Shown here piece after piece: positions 39,623 to 48,161 of a stretch of DNA of 64,000 bases; within the stretch, counting starts at the first letter, position 1, and every line of letters begins with the position of its first letter. A program made the position numbers and the translations under genes. The notes below the pieces were generated by a model. That model was not told where the DNA came from, did no database searches, and was given only the letters and a program-made list of their open reading frames with translations. This stretch comes from Mesorhizobium sp. L-2-11 (GTDB lineage Bacteria > Pseudomonadota > Alphaproteobacteria > Rhizobiales > Rhizobiaceae). The DNA lies in the NCBI RefSeq assembly GCF_016756595.1, contig NZ_AP023257.1:1938001-2002000 (forward strand), read 5' to 3'.

Positions 39623-40428
39623 TGCACGGGCTCCATCGCGTCGGCTCGCATGTAGTCGGCAAAGCCGTCGGCGGTCCGTGCCGCGCCGGCATAGCGGAGG
39701 AGTTCGGCGGTGTCGGTCGGGTATTCGCCCCACAAGCCGTACGGCCACGCGCCCTTCGGCGCATGGGCGACCGCGGTCACGTAGATCGCCGGCAAGGTGC
39801 CCGCGGCGGTGGTCTCCGACAGGAGCAGGCTCTCCTCCACGATGCGCTCGACCGTCACGACTGTCTTGGCGGAGGCATAGGCCATCGCGGCGAGCTCGCG
39901 CCTGCGTCCGATCCACACATTGCCGAAACGGTCGGCGACCGGGGCATGGAAAACGGCGATGTCCGGCCTGATGGCGGGAATGAGAACAATCGGGTCGCCA
40001 GACTCCGCGAAGGGGTTGTCGATCACCCGCCAGTCGCTGCGATAGCGCAGGACGTCGGTGCCGATGAGGCCGCGCATCGGCACGAAGGGGCTTCCCTTCT
40101 GCGCCGCCATCAGGCCGGCATGAATGGCCGGACAGGTCGCGTCCATCACCCGGATCGCGCCTGCACGGACCGCCTCGTTGAAGCGGGGGGCGCCGCCGGC
40201 TTCGCCGAGCGACACGGCGCTGGTCTCCACCGTCCGCACCAGGCCCGCGCCGACCAGCTGGTCGACCTGAAGGCCGCCGGTCGGAACGCATATCAGGTGA
40301 AGATCGCCGGCGCCCCGTTCGATGATCGGCTTCGTCATGGCCATCGAGACGCCGGCATAATCGACAGGCAGGGCGATCCGCATGCCCTGTTCGATGTTCT
40401 TCGCCATGTCGCCAAGGGAAGTCGGCAC
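39619..40428 (-). CDS. CoA-transferase subunit A (glutaconate-type, family I)
   Basis: A 269-residue alpha subunit: GVSMAMTKPIIERGAGDLHL, VPTGGLQVDQLVGAGLV, PFVPMRGLIGTDVLRYRSDW and RPDIAVFHAPVADRFGNVWI. It is the first gene of the ten-gene operon. The GTG at 40428 has GGAGG 6 nt upstream, a better start than the internal ATG at 40407. The reading frame extends further upstream only through the promoter region. Confidence 0.88.
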   Translation of the reverse strand: MPTSLGDMAKNIEQGMRIALPVDYAGVSMAMTKPIIERGAGDLHLICVPTGGLQVDQLVGAGLVRTVETSAVSLGEAGGAPRFNEAVRAGAIRVMDATCPAIHAGLMAAQKGSPFVPMRGLIGTDVLRYRSDWRVIDNPFAESGDPIVLIPAIRPDIAVFHAPVADRFGNVWIGRRRELAAMAYASAKTVVTVERIVEESLLLSETTAAGTLPAIYVTAVAHAPKGAWPYGLWGEYPTDTAELLRYAGAARTADGFADYMRADAMEPVQ

Positions 40429-40496
40429 GTCAATCCTCCAGATTCCGTCCCGTTCGCTTGGGGCGAACGGACGGCCGGCTTTCGGCTCTTGCAATG

Positions 40497-40514
40497 GTTC
40501 TAGAATATAGAACA
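40497..40514. promoter_or_regulatory. Operator 1: GTTCTAGAATATAGAACA
   Basis: An 18-bp element with inverted arms GTTCT/AGAAC, 68 nt upstream of the first gene of the minus-strand operon. It matches operator 2 at 16 of 18 positions. The probable binder is the IclR regulator encoded at 44936. Confidence 0.65.
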
Positions 40515-40695
40515 CTATTCTGAAAAATAGCGTAGTCGCAGGTGCTGGTGCCTGTCAATCCGGTTTCGGCCCGGATTCGCATGGTTCAGTAAGGCGAAAC
40601 GGCTCCGACCACCGGGGCAAACCGTGGCGAGGCAGGCATTTCACGAAAGGCTTGACAAGCGCGAAGCGGCGGCGAATGATAAAAAACAGAATGCT

Positions 40696-40713
40696 GTTCT
40701 ACAATATGGAACA
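40696..40713. promoter_or_regulatory. Operator 2: GTTCTACAATATGGAACA
   Basis: The second copy, with TGTTC/GAACA arms, ends 17 nt before the ATG of the transporter ATPase gene, overlapping the area just upstream of its ribosome site (GGGAGGAG). A site this close to the start would block transcription, so repression is likely. Confidence 0.65.
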
Positions 40714-40730
40714 GAGGGAGGAGTGGTGAG

Positions 40731-41885
40731 ATGGCCGACGAGATGGCCTGGCGCGTCGAGCGCCGCAGCATCGCCGACAATGCCCCTGGCGCCGCGGGCG
40801 ACGCCAAGGGGCGAAGCGTGATAGGATCGGGTCTCGCCATTCGCGATGTGGTGAAGTCCTACGGCGCCTTCCGCGCCGCCGACCAGATAAGCCTCGATAT
40901 CGAGCCCGGCGAATTCATCACGCTGCTTGGTCCCTCGGGCAGCGGCAAGACGACGCTTCTCAACCTCATAGCCGGCTTCCAGAGGCTCGACGAGGGTGAG
41001 ATTGCGGTGGATGGTCAGGCCGTCCACGACGTGCCGACCCACAAGCGCGGCTTCGGCATGGTCTTCCAGAGCTATGCCCTGTTCCCCAACATGACCGTGA
41101 CGCAGAACGTCGCGTTTCCGCTGCGCATGGCCGGCATCGACCGCGCAACGGCTGAGCGGCGCGTCGCCGAAACGCTCGAGATCATGCGGCTGTCGGACCA
41201 TGCCGGGAAGATGCCGTCGCAGATGTCGGGCGGCCAGCAGCAGCGCGTGGCGATCGCACGCGCCATCGTGCTGCGGCCCAAGGTCGTGCTGATGGACGAG
41301 CCGCTGAGTGCCCTCGACCGGCGGCTTCGCGAGTCGATCCAGATCGAGATTCGCCAGCTCCACCAGGCCCTCGGCTCGACGATCCTGTTCGTGACCCACG
41401 ACCAGGGCGAGGCCCTGACCATGAGCGACCGCATCGCGGTCATGGACGCCGGCAGGATCATCCAGGTCGGCACGCCGACCGAAATCTATCGTCGCCCGAA
41501 GGACCGTTTTGTCGCCTCCTTCGTCGGCGAGAGCAACCTGATCGAGGCGGAGGTCGTGCAAAAGCGCGGCTCCACCATGACGCTCAAGAACCGCGCCGGC
41601 TACCTATTCAGCGCCGAGAGTCGTGACGCGATCGACGTCGGACGCGTAACAGTCCTCGTCCGCCCGGAGCGCATCGCGATCTCCGATATGCCGGCGGCGA
41701 GCTCGATTCCGGCGGTCGTCACCTCGGCGCTCTTCCTCGGCGAAATCCTGCGCGTCGAGGCACGGATGGAAGGCGGGGAGACCCTGCTCATCCGCTGCAC
41801 CGACAGGGTCGGCCGCCCGCTGCCGTCGGTCGGCGACCCGCTGCATCTCAGCTGGGGCGCCGAAGACTGCTGGGTCCTGTCATGA
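40731..41885 (+). CDS. ABC transporter ATPase, polyamine (PotA) type
   Basis: A 384-residue ATPase: Walker A LLGPSGSGKTTLL, Q-loop FGMVFQSYALFPNMTVTQNV, signature MSGGQQQRVAIARAI, Walker B VVLMDEPLSALD and switch His in VTHDQGEALTMSD. A C-terminal TOBE domain covers residues about 290-384. It belongs to the spermidine/putrescine/opine (PotA) group. About 30 extra N-terminal residues precede the fold. Its stop overlaps the permease start by 4 nt. Confidence 0.93.
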   Translation: MADEMAWRVERRSIADNAPGAAGDAKGRSVIGSGLAIRDVVKSYGAFRAADQISLDIEPGEFITLLGPSGSGKTTLLNLIAGFQRLDEGEIAVDGQAVHDVPTHKRGFGMVFQSYALFPNMTVTQNVAFPLRMAGIDRATAERRVAETLEIMRLSDHAGKMPSQMSGGQQQRVAIARAIVLRPKVVLMDEPLSALDRRLRESIQIEIRQLHQALGSTILFVTHDQGEALTMSDRIAVMDAGRIIQVGTPTEIYRRPKDRFVASFVGESNLIEAEVVQKRGSTMTLKNRAGYLFSAESRDAIDVGRVTVLVRPERIAISDMPAASSIPAVVTSALFLGEILRVEARMEGGETLLIRCTDRVGRPLPSVGDPLHLSWGAEDCWVLS

Positions 41886-43678
41886 CGACCGCCGCCTTTG
41901 ACGCGCGGCCGGCGCGCACCCCTGCGGTCCGGCTTTCGCAGCGGATCAAGGATCCCGCCTTGTTGCTGCTGCCGGCGGCCGGCTTCCTCGCCTTCATCTA
42001 TCTGTTGCCGCTGATCGACCTCAGCCGCATCAGCGTGAGCGGGCCGACCTGGTCGGTTTATTTCGAGCGCGTCTTTTCGGTTCCGCTCTACTGGGAATCG
42101 CTTCTGCGCACGATGCAGATCTCGTTTACCGTCGCGTGCCTGTGCCTGCTGCTCGGCTATCCGACCGCGCTTTTGATCCACCGCAGCCGCGGCGTGGCCC
42201 AGGTGCTGATCGCGACCGCGATCGTGCTGCCCTATTTCATCGCGATCCTGATCCGCACCTACGCCTGGATGGTGTTGCTGGGCCGCAACGGCCCGGTCAA
42301 CAAGCTGATGACGGCGCTGGGCGTCTTCGCCGAACCGGCGCAGTTGCTCTTCAACCGCGGCAGCGTCCTGCTCGGCATGACCGCGGTTCTCCTGCCGCTG
42401 ATGGTCCTCAGCATCTATGCCAGCGTGGCGCGCCTCGACCAGAGCCTGGCGCGCGCCGCTCAGGCCGCCGGGGCAGGGCCGATCGCCGTGTTCTGGCGGG
42501 TGCTGTTCCCATTGACCTTGCCAGGCGTCGGGGCCGGCTTCCTGCTGGTCTTCGTGACGGCGCTCGGCTTCTTCATCACGCCGACCCTGCTCGGCGGCCC
42601 GGCCGACCAGATGTTCGCCATGCACATCACCCAGCAGGCCGATTTCGCCACCTCGGAGGGTTTTCTGCAGTCGCTGGCCGTGGTTCTGCTGGTCATTACG
42701 CTCGCCGTGGTGGGGATCGCCGGCCGCTTCCTCGGCTTCGAGTTCATCTGGGGCGGCAGCAGATTGTCGGATGCGGCGGCGAAGCCGGCCGCCGGCGCGG
42801 CGCGGCGCGGTTCCGCGAGGCGGCGTTCACCGGCCAGCGCGGCAGCCGATGCGATCGGCTGGCCGCTGCTGCGCCTGGCCGGCCGCCTGCCGCAGAGTTT
42901 CGGCACCTGGACGGTTCGCGTGATGGGCGGCGTCGTGGTGGCCGGGCTGATCCTGCCCATCGTGGTGGTGATGATCATCTCCTTCAGCAGCGCCACCTAT
43001 CTCACCTTCCCGCCGCCGGCGATCTCGCTGCGCTGGTACGAGAAGTTCTTCTCCGATTCCAACTGGATGGCGGCGTTCTGGAACTCGCTCGCAATCGCCT
43101 CCATGTCGGCCTGCATCGCCGTGACGCTGGGTGCGTCGGCGGCAATGGGCATCGTGCGCAGTCGCATCAGGGGCAAGGCTGCGATCATGCTGCTGCTGGT
43201 CAGCCCGGTGATCGTGCCGCCGGTGGTGCTCGGCCTCTCACTCTACACGCTGTTCCTGCGTTTCGATCTGGTCGGCTCGATGTGGGGGCTGGCGGCAGCG
43301 CACGCGATCGGCGGGCTGCCGATCGTCGTCGTCATCGTCGCGGCCTCGCTGCAGGCGGTCGATCCCAGGCTCGAGCAGGCGGCAGCCGTCCACGGCGCCT
43401 CGCCGGTGACCGTGTTCGCCAGCGTCACGCTGCCGGCGATCGCCCCAGGGCTCGCCGCTGCGAGTTTCTTCGCCTTCCTGCATTCGTTCGACGAACTGGT
43501 GCTGTCGCTGTTCCTGTCGAGCGCGCATCTGAAAACCCTGCCGCTCATGCTGTGGGCGGACATCAATTACCAGCTCAATCCGGTCCTCGCGGTCGTGTCG
43601 ACCCTCGAGGTGCTGCTTGTCGTGGGCGGAATAGCTCTCGCGCGGCCGGTCCTGGCCGGGTCGCGGGGCGTGGCGTGA
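41882..43678 (+). CDS. Fused ABC permease (PotB-PotC type in one chain)
   Basis: A 598-residue integral membrane protein with two complete permease units. Unit 1 (about 20-285) has the EAA-like loop LARAAQAAGAGPIAVFWRVL. After an Ala/Arg-rich linker (about 295-325, AARRGSARRRSPASAAAD) unit 2 (about 335-595) has LEQAAAVHGASPVTVFASVT. Normally these are two genes (potB, potC). Around 12 membrane helices are expected. It pairs with the ATPase and binding protein on either side. Confidence 0.92.
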   Translation: MTTAAFDARPARTPAVRLSQRIKDPALLLLPAAGFLAFIYLLPLIDLSRISVSGPTWSVYFERVFSVPLYWESLLRTMQISFTVACLCLLLGYPTALLIHRSRGVAQVLIATAIVLPYFIAILIRTYAWMVLLGRNGPVNKLMTALGVFAEPAQLLFNRGSVLLGMTAVLLPLMVLSIYASVARLDQSLARAAQAAGAGPIAVFWRVLFPLTLPGVGAGFLLVFVTALGFFITPTLLGGPADQMFAMHITQQADFATSEGFLQSLAVVLLVITLAVVGIAGRFLGFEFIWGGSRLSDAAAKPAAGAARRGSARRRSPASAAADAIGWPLLRLAGRLPQSFGTWTVRVMGGVVVAGLILPIVVVMIISFSSATYLTFPPPAISLRWYEKFFSDSNWMAAFWNSLAIASMSACIAVTLGASAAMGIVRSRIRGKAAIMLLLVSPVIVPPVVLGLSLYTLFLRFDLVGSMWGLAAAHAIGGLPIVVVIVAASLQAVDPRLEQAAAVHGASPVTVFASVTLPAIAPGLAAASFFAFLHSFDELVLSLFLSSAHLKTLPLMLWADINYQLNPVLAVVSTLEVLLVVGGIALARPVLAGSRGVA

Positions 43679-43709
43679 GACTGCAAAAATCAATCGGAGG
43701 AGATCTGAA

Positions 43710-44801
43710 ATGTTTGCAAGGACGATAGGCAGACTGTCGACGGCGCTGCTTGCGGCGACCGTTGCTGCGAGTGCGGGCACCGGGATGGCGATGGCCCAGA
43801 GCACCGAGGTCATCATGCAGGACCCGGGCGGCGGCTACGGCGAGGCGCTGCGCGAGGTGATGTACGACCCGTTCGAGGCGGAGACCGGGATCAAGGTCAT
43901 CACCGTGCAGGAGGCCCGCAGCGGGCCGCGCATCAAGGCCCAGGCCGACGCCGGCAAGGCCGAATGGGACCTGACCTTCATCTTCGATCAGGAAACCAAG
44001 CTGCTCGGCGACTGCTGCCTTGAGGATATCGACTATTCGATGCTGTCCGAGCCGGCCCAGAAGACGCTGGCGGCGATGCCCGACAAGCTGAAACGCAAGA
44101 AAGGCGTGGCGCTGCAGGTGATCGGCGTGGCCATGGTCTACAACAAGGAGAAGTTCAGCGGCGACAATGTGCCCAGGAGCTGGGCCGACTTCTGGGACGT
44201 CGAGAAGTTCCCGGGCCGCCGCTGCATGCCAGGCTGGCCGCGCTTCGTGTTCGAGGCGGCGCTGATGGCGGACGGGGTCGAGAAGGACAAGCTCTACCCG
44301 CTCGACATGGAGCGAGCGCTGAAGAAGATCGCGCAGATCAAGCCACACATCGCCAAATGGTGGACCACCTCCGCCCAGCCGCCGCAGCTGCTGCTGGATG
44401 GCGAGGCCGACATGTGCATGGCCTATACAGGCTCGATGAGCAAGCTGGCGCTCGAAGGCGCGCCGGTCGAGCTCGAATGGAACCAGGGCTTCGTCTACTA
44501 CGACTTCTTCTCGATCCCGAAGGGCGCACCCAACCGGGAGAACGCCCACAAGCTGCTGTCGTGGCGCCTCGACCCGCAGCGCGCGGCCGAACTGACCTCG
44601 AATTTCCCGGTGGCGCTGCCATCCCCGGTCGTGTTCGAAGCCGCCGATCCCGCGATCAGCATCTATTGGGCCAACAACCCGAAGAACGTCTCGCGCGCGA
44701 TCGAATGGAGTCCGGACTACTGGGGCGCGCCGTCGCCGGCCGGCAACTCCACGAATGAGGAGTACGGCCAGGAGAAGCTGAACGCCCTGCTCGCGCAGTA
44801 A
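43710..44801 (+). CDS. ABC transporter periplasmic binding protein (PotD-like)
   Basis: A 363-residue exported protein. The signal peptide ends near ASAGTGMAMAQS. The mature protein shows EVIMQDPGGGYGEALREVM, WDLTFIFDQETKLLG, PRSWADFWDVEKFPGRRCMP and KWWTTSAQPPQLLLDGEADM, the pattern of the extracellular family 1 polyamine/opine-like binders. It sets substrate choice for the transporter, but the ligand cannot be read off. GGAGG lies upstream of the ATG. Confidence 0.92.
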   Translation: MFARTIGRLSTALLAATVAASAGTGMAMAQSTEVIMQDPGGGYGEALREVMYDPFEAETGIKVITVQEARSGPRIKAQADAGKAEWDLTFIFDQETKLLGDCCLEDIDYSMLSEPAQKTLAAMPDKLKRKKGVALQVIGVAMVYNKEKFSGDNVPRSWADFWDVEKFPGRRCMPGWPRFVFEAALMADGVEKDKLYPLDMERALKKIAQIKPHIAKWWTTSAQPPQLLLDGEADMCMAYTGSMSKLALEGAPVELEWNQGFVYYDFFSIPKGAPNRENAHKLLSWRLDPQRAAELTSNFPVALPSPVVFEAADPAISIYWANNPKNVSRAIEWSPDYWGAPSPAGNSTNEEYGQEKLNALLAQ

Positions 44802-44814
44802 CGCCTCCCATTAC

Positions 44815-44856
44815 GATGAGGGCGGCCGCTGGTTGCGTATCGCGGCCGCCCTCATC
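44815..44856. repeat. Perfect 15-bp inverted repeat after the binding-protein gene
   Basis: GATGAGGGCGGCCGC (44815-44829) pairs exactly with GCGGCCGCCCTCATC (44842-44856) over a 12-nt loop. No T-run follows. It could reduce read-through into the IclR gene or protect the binding-protein mRNA, as such hairpins often do in ABC operons. Confidence 0.8.
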
Positions 44857-44935
44857 AGCGGGCTTTGGTGGCGCGGCCCGGCGTGCTACAGCCCCAGCAT
44901 GGACATCGAAGGTATGGACATCGAAGCGGTCATAC

Positions 44936-45691
44936 ATGGACAAAGCCTTCATCAAGGGATTGCGACTTCTGGAGGCGCTTGCGCTCAGTGAACAGCCCCG
45001 GGGCGTGACCGACCTGGCCGCCGAGCTCAAGCTCACCAAGAGCAATGTCCACCGCCTGCTGACGACGCTGCAGACGCATGGCTATGTCCGGCAGATCCCG
45101 CCGCACAGCACCTATGAGCTGACGACCAAGATCTGGGAGCTCGGCAATCACGTCATCCGCCGCATGGATCTCGTCAAGCTGGCGCGCCCGGCCATGACCA
45201 GGCTCGCCGCCGCGACCGGCGAGACGATCCATTTGTCGGTGCTCGAGGGCACCGAGGTCCTCTATGTCGACAAGATCGAGAGCGATCACCACATCCGCGC
45301 CCACACCAGCGTCGGCGCCCGGGCGCCCGCCTACGCGGTGGCGACCGGCAAGGCCATGCTGGCGCAGCTTCCCGACAGCTATCTGGAACGCTTCCGCCCG
45401 CAGCTGAAGCGCTACACCGAAGCCACACGCTCGGCGATGGAGGAATTGCGGGCGGACGTGGAACTGGCGCGTGCGCAAGGCTACGCGGCCGTCCTGCACG
45501 GCGAATGGCGCGAGGGCATCGCTGCCTGCGCCTGCGCCATCCTCGGCCGCAACGGTGAACTGGTCGGCGCGATCGGCATGTCGGGCCCCGACACCCGCAT
45601 CAAGCGCAAGCAGATCAAGCAGTATTCGGTCGACGTCATCGAGGCCGCACGCAGCATCTCGATCGCACTCGGCTATTCCCCCCGCGGCTGA
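44936..45691 (+). CDS. IclR-family transcription regulator
   Basis: A 251-residue regulator. The N-terminal winged HTH (FIKGLRLLEALALSEQPRGV, LKLTKSNVHRLLTTLQTHGY) is followed by an effector domain with GETIHLSVLEGTEVLYVDKI, ARAPAYAVATGKAMLAQLP and GEWREGIAACACAILGRNG. It follows the transporter operon and is the likely controller of both divergent operons through the paired 18-bp operators. The ATG at 44936 matches the normal IclR start; the frame is open upstream but not IclR-like. The effector is unknown. Confidence 0.93.
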   Translation: MDKAFIKGLRLLEALALSEQPRGVTDLAAELKLTKSNVHRLLTTLQTHGYVRQIPPHSTYELTTKIWELGNHVIRRMDLVKLARPAMTRLAAATGETIHLSVLEGTEVLYVDKIESDHHIRAHTSVGARAPAYAVATGKAMLAQLPDSYLERFRPQLKRYTEATRSAMEELRADVELARAQGYAAVLHGEWREGIAACACAILGRNGELVGAIGMSGPDTRIKRKQIKQYSVDVIEAARSISIALGYSPRG

Positions 45692-45766
45692 TTTCGCGGC
45701 TGACAACGCGGCTGACTGGGGAAACCTGGCTCGACTTTTTCCGATCTCGCATTTCGAGGACGCCCA

Positions 45767-47185
45767 ATGTCAGTTCCCGTTCCGACTGCCATCCACGCCG
45801 GCGACGGCGTCCCCGCCGCGCTGCTCGATCGGCTTGCGTCCATCTTGCCGCGCAATGCCCTGCTCGTCGGGGACGCCATCGAGCCGCGCTACCAGGAGGA
45901 TCGGAGAGGGCGCTATTCGGCCAGGCCCCGTTTTGTAGCCCGGCCAGGAACGACCGAAGAAGTGGCAGCCTGCCTCGCCGCCTGCAACGATTTCGCCCAG
46001 CCGCTGGTTGTCCAGGGCGGCCGGACCGGGCTCTCGGGCGGGCATCGCATCGCCGACGGGGAGGCGGTTCTGTCGACCGAACGCATGCGCCTGCTCGGCG
46101 CGGTTCAGCCGCTCACGCGCACGGTGCTTGCCTCGGCCGGCACGCCGCTGCAGGCGGTCCAGGAAGCAGCCGATGCCGCCGGCTGCCAGTTCGGCGTCGA
46201 CATCGGCGCGCGTGGCTCAGCGACGGTGGGCGGCAACGTCGCCACAAATGCCGGGGGCATCCGCGTGCTGAGATACGGCATGTTCCGCGGCCAGGTGGCG
46301 GGGTTGGAGACGGTGCTTGCCGACGGGACGGTACTGTCTGCATTGCGCGGCCTCGACAAGGACAATGCCGGCTACGACCTCAACCAGCTCTTCATCGGCA
46401 GCGAGGGAACGCTGGGCGTGGTGACAAAGGCCCTGTTGCGGCTGCATCCAAAACCCCTGGACGAGGCCAACGCATTTGTCGCGGTCCCCTCGGTCGGGTC
46501 CGCGCTCGCTCTCCTGAAACGCCTGCGCGGCGCCGTCGGCCCAGGTCTCTCGGCATTCGAGATCATGCTGCCACAGGCCTATGCGGGCGTGACGGGCTTC
46601 CTCGGCATGCCACGCCCGCTCGCGGCGCAGGCGCCGTTCTACGTGCTCGCCGAGGTGCAGTCGTTCCGCGACGACCAGGCCATCGAACGCTTTTCGGCGA
46701 GCCTCATGGAAGCGCTGGAGGAGGGCGATGCCGAGGATGCGGTGGTCTCGCAGTCGCCGCGCGAGTTCCAATCGCTGTGGACGATGCGGGACGCCTGCTC
46801 CGACTATGTGCGCACGCGCGATCACATCGTCGGCGGCGACGTCAGCGTGCCGCTCCACCGCATCGAAGCCTTCCTGAGCGCCAGTCAGGCGGCCGTCCGG
46901 CGCGTCGATCCCGAGACGGAGTTCCTCGTCTTCGGCCACCTCGGCGACGGCAATCTGCACTATGTGCTCGCGACGCCGAAAGCTCGCGAGGCCATGGAGA
47001 CGGTGTATCGCATGGTTGCGGAGAGCGGCGGGTCGATCGCGGCCGAACATGGCATCGGCATCGACAAGAAGCCTTGGCTGCATCTGTCGCGAAGTGCGGC
47101 CGAGATCGGGACGATGCGCCGGCTGAAGGCCGCGCTCGATCCAAAGGGCATCCTGAACCGCGGCCGGATCTTCGACGGCGCATGA
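45767..47185 (+). CDS. FAD-linked 2-hydroxyacid oxidase/dehydrogenase (GlcD/D2HGDH type)
   Basis: A 472-residue flavoprotein of the vanillyl-alcohol oxidase family. The N-terminal FAD domain has VVQGGRTGLSGGHRIADGEAV and SATVGGNVATNAGGIRVLRY. The C-terminal oxidase domain has VFGHLGDGNLHYVLATPK and AEHGIGIDKKPWL. Family members oxidise D-lactate, glycolate or D-2-hydroxyglutarate. It lies 75 nt after the IclR gene on the same strand and likely works with the D-2-hydroxyacid chemistry of the divergent operon. Confidence 0.92.
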   Translation: MSVPVPTAIHAGDGVPAALLDRLASILPRNALLVGDAIEPRYQEDRRGRYSARPRFVARPGTTEEVAACLAACNDFAQPLVVQGGRTGLSGGHRIADGEAVLSTERMRLLGAVQPLTRTVLASAGTPLQAVQEAADAAGCQFGVDIGARGSATVGGNVATNAGGIRVLRYGMFRGQVAGLETVLADGTVLSALRGLDKDNAGYDLNQLFIGSEGTLGVVTKALLRLHPKPLDEANAFVAVPSVGSALALLKRLRGAVGPGLSAFEIMLPQAYAGVTGFLGMPRPLAAQAPFYVLAEVQSFRDDQAIERFSASLMEALEEGDAEDAVVSQSPREFQSLWTMRDACSDYVRTRDHIVGGDVSVPLHRIEAFLSASQAAVRRVDPETEFLVFGHLGDGNLHYVLATPKAREAMETVYRMVAESGGSIAAEHGIGIDKKPWLHLSRSAAEIGTMRRLKAALDPKGILNRGRIFDGA

Positions 47186-47424
47186 GGCGTTGGGATGGCG
47201 ATGCAAGCAGCACTCTGACAATCTCGCCGGTTCTCGATGGAGAAGATGGCGAATCGCCCGGTCGTTTGCAGCTCTTGAGGCTGCCGCGTGGTGCGCGAGC
47301 GGAGATTTTTTTGCTGTTCGATAACGCTATTGCGCTTGCCGGCGTCAGCCCCTTCGGCCGAACCGTTGCACAATCCGGGTTTCCACAATAGGACCTTTTG
47401 GGGACCTCAAGAGGAGTTGACGAT
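47186..47424 (+). promoter_or_regulatory. Upstream region of the MucR-like gene
   Basis: A 239-bp gap, with an AT-rich stretch around 47305-47335 that includes a T7 run. Ros/MucR proteins bind AT-rich cores with T-A steps and commonly repress their own genes, so autoregulation is plausible but not shown. Confidence 0.35.
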
Positions 47425-47889
47425 TTGACTGACGAAACAGACCGCCGAAATCTGGATCTGGTGGGCTTGACCGCCGATATCGTCGCGGCTTTTGTCCAAA
47501 ACAACGCGGTGCCGGTCGCCGGCCTGCCGGATCTCATAGCCACTGTGAACGCCGCTCTCGCTTCCCTGGGGGCGCCGCCCGCAGTCGAGCAGCCCGCGCG
47601 GGCCCCGGCGGTCAATCCGAAGAAGTCGGTGTTTCCCGACCACATCATTTCGCTGGAAGACGGCCGCAAGTTCAAGTCGATGAAACGCCATTTGGGGCTG
47701 CTTGGCATGACACCCGATGAGTATCGAGCCAAATGGGGGCTGGCGTTTGATTACCCGATGGTGGCGCCAAGCTACGCTGCGCAGCGATCGGAGCTGGCGA
47801 AATCAATCGGCCTGGGCCGCAAGGCAGGCGCAAAAATGCCGGCCAAAAAGGCGCCGACCAGGAAGGCGGCAGCAAAGCAGAAGGCCTGA
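47425..47889 (+). CDS. Ros/MucR-family regulator with degenerate zinc finger
   Basis: A 154-residue protein. N-terminal helices are followed by the Ros/MucR DNA-binding core: PDHIISLEDGRKFKSMKRHL then GMTPDEYRAKWGL and DYPMVAPSYAAQRSELA. In classical Ros the finger reads CLECG...H...H; here both Cys are Ser and Asp, and the second His is replaced, so only one of four zinc ligands is left. Zinc-free Ros/MucR homologues that still fold and bind DNA are known from Mesorhizobium. The C-tail is Lys/Ala-rich. TTG at 47425 with AAGAGGAG upstream was chosen as start. Confidence 0.88.
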   Translation: MTDETDRRNLDLVGLTADIVAAFVQNNAVPVAGLPDLIATVNAALASLGAPPAVEQPARAPAVNPKKSVFPDHIISLEDGRKFKSMKRHLGLLGMTPDEYRAKWGLAFDYPMVAPSYAAQRSELAKSIGLGRKAGAKMPAKKAPTRKAAAKQKA

Positions 47890-48161
47890 CGCGGCCCGAT
47901 CCGGGACCACTAGCGAGCCGGGCACTAGCGAGAATGACGGCTATCGATGTAAGGTCGGAACGGTCAGCGCCGGCCGGGTTGAAAGCGCCACCCAGGGCCT
48001 GGTTGCGAGAGCCAGGAACATCGCTCCCACACGGGCTTGTCGGCAAGCATGGAAGTCTCGGCATTCACAAGCGTGCTGGCAAAGCCGCGATCAGCGAAAG
48101 CAACCAAGGGGCGGGTTGGCCGTTCTGATCAGTTGCACGAGTGGCCGGGGGCATCCGCAAC

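Larger units (their letters stand above)
40429..40730. promoter_or_regulatory. Divergent promoter region with paired operators
   Basis: A 302-bp gap separates the ten-gene operon (minus) and the ABC transporter operon (plus). It is AT-richer than its surroundings at both ends and holds two near-identical palindromes (40497-40514 and 40696-40713), one close to each start codon. No small ORF is supported. Confidence 0.65.
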
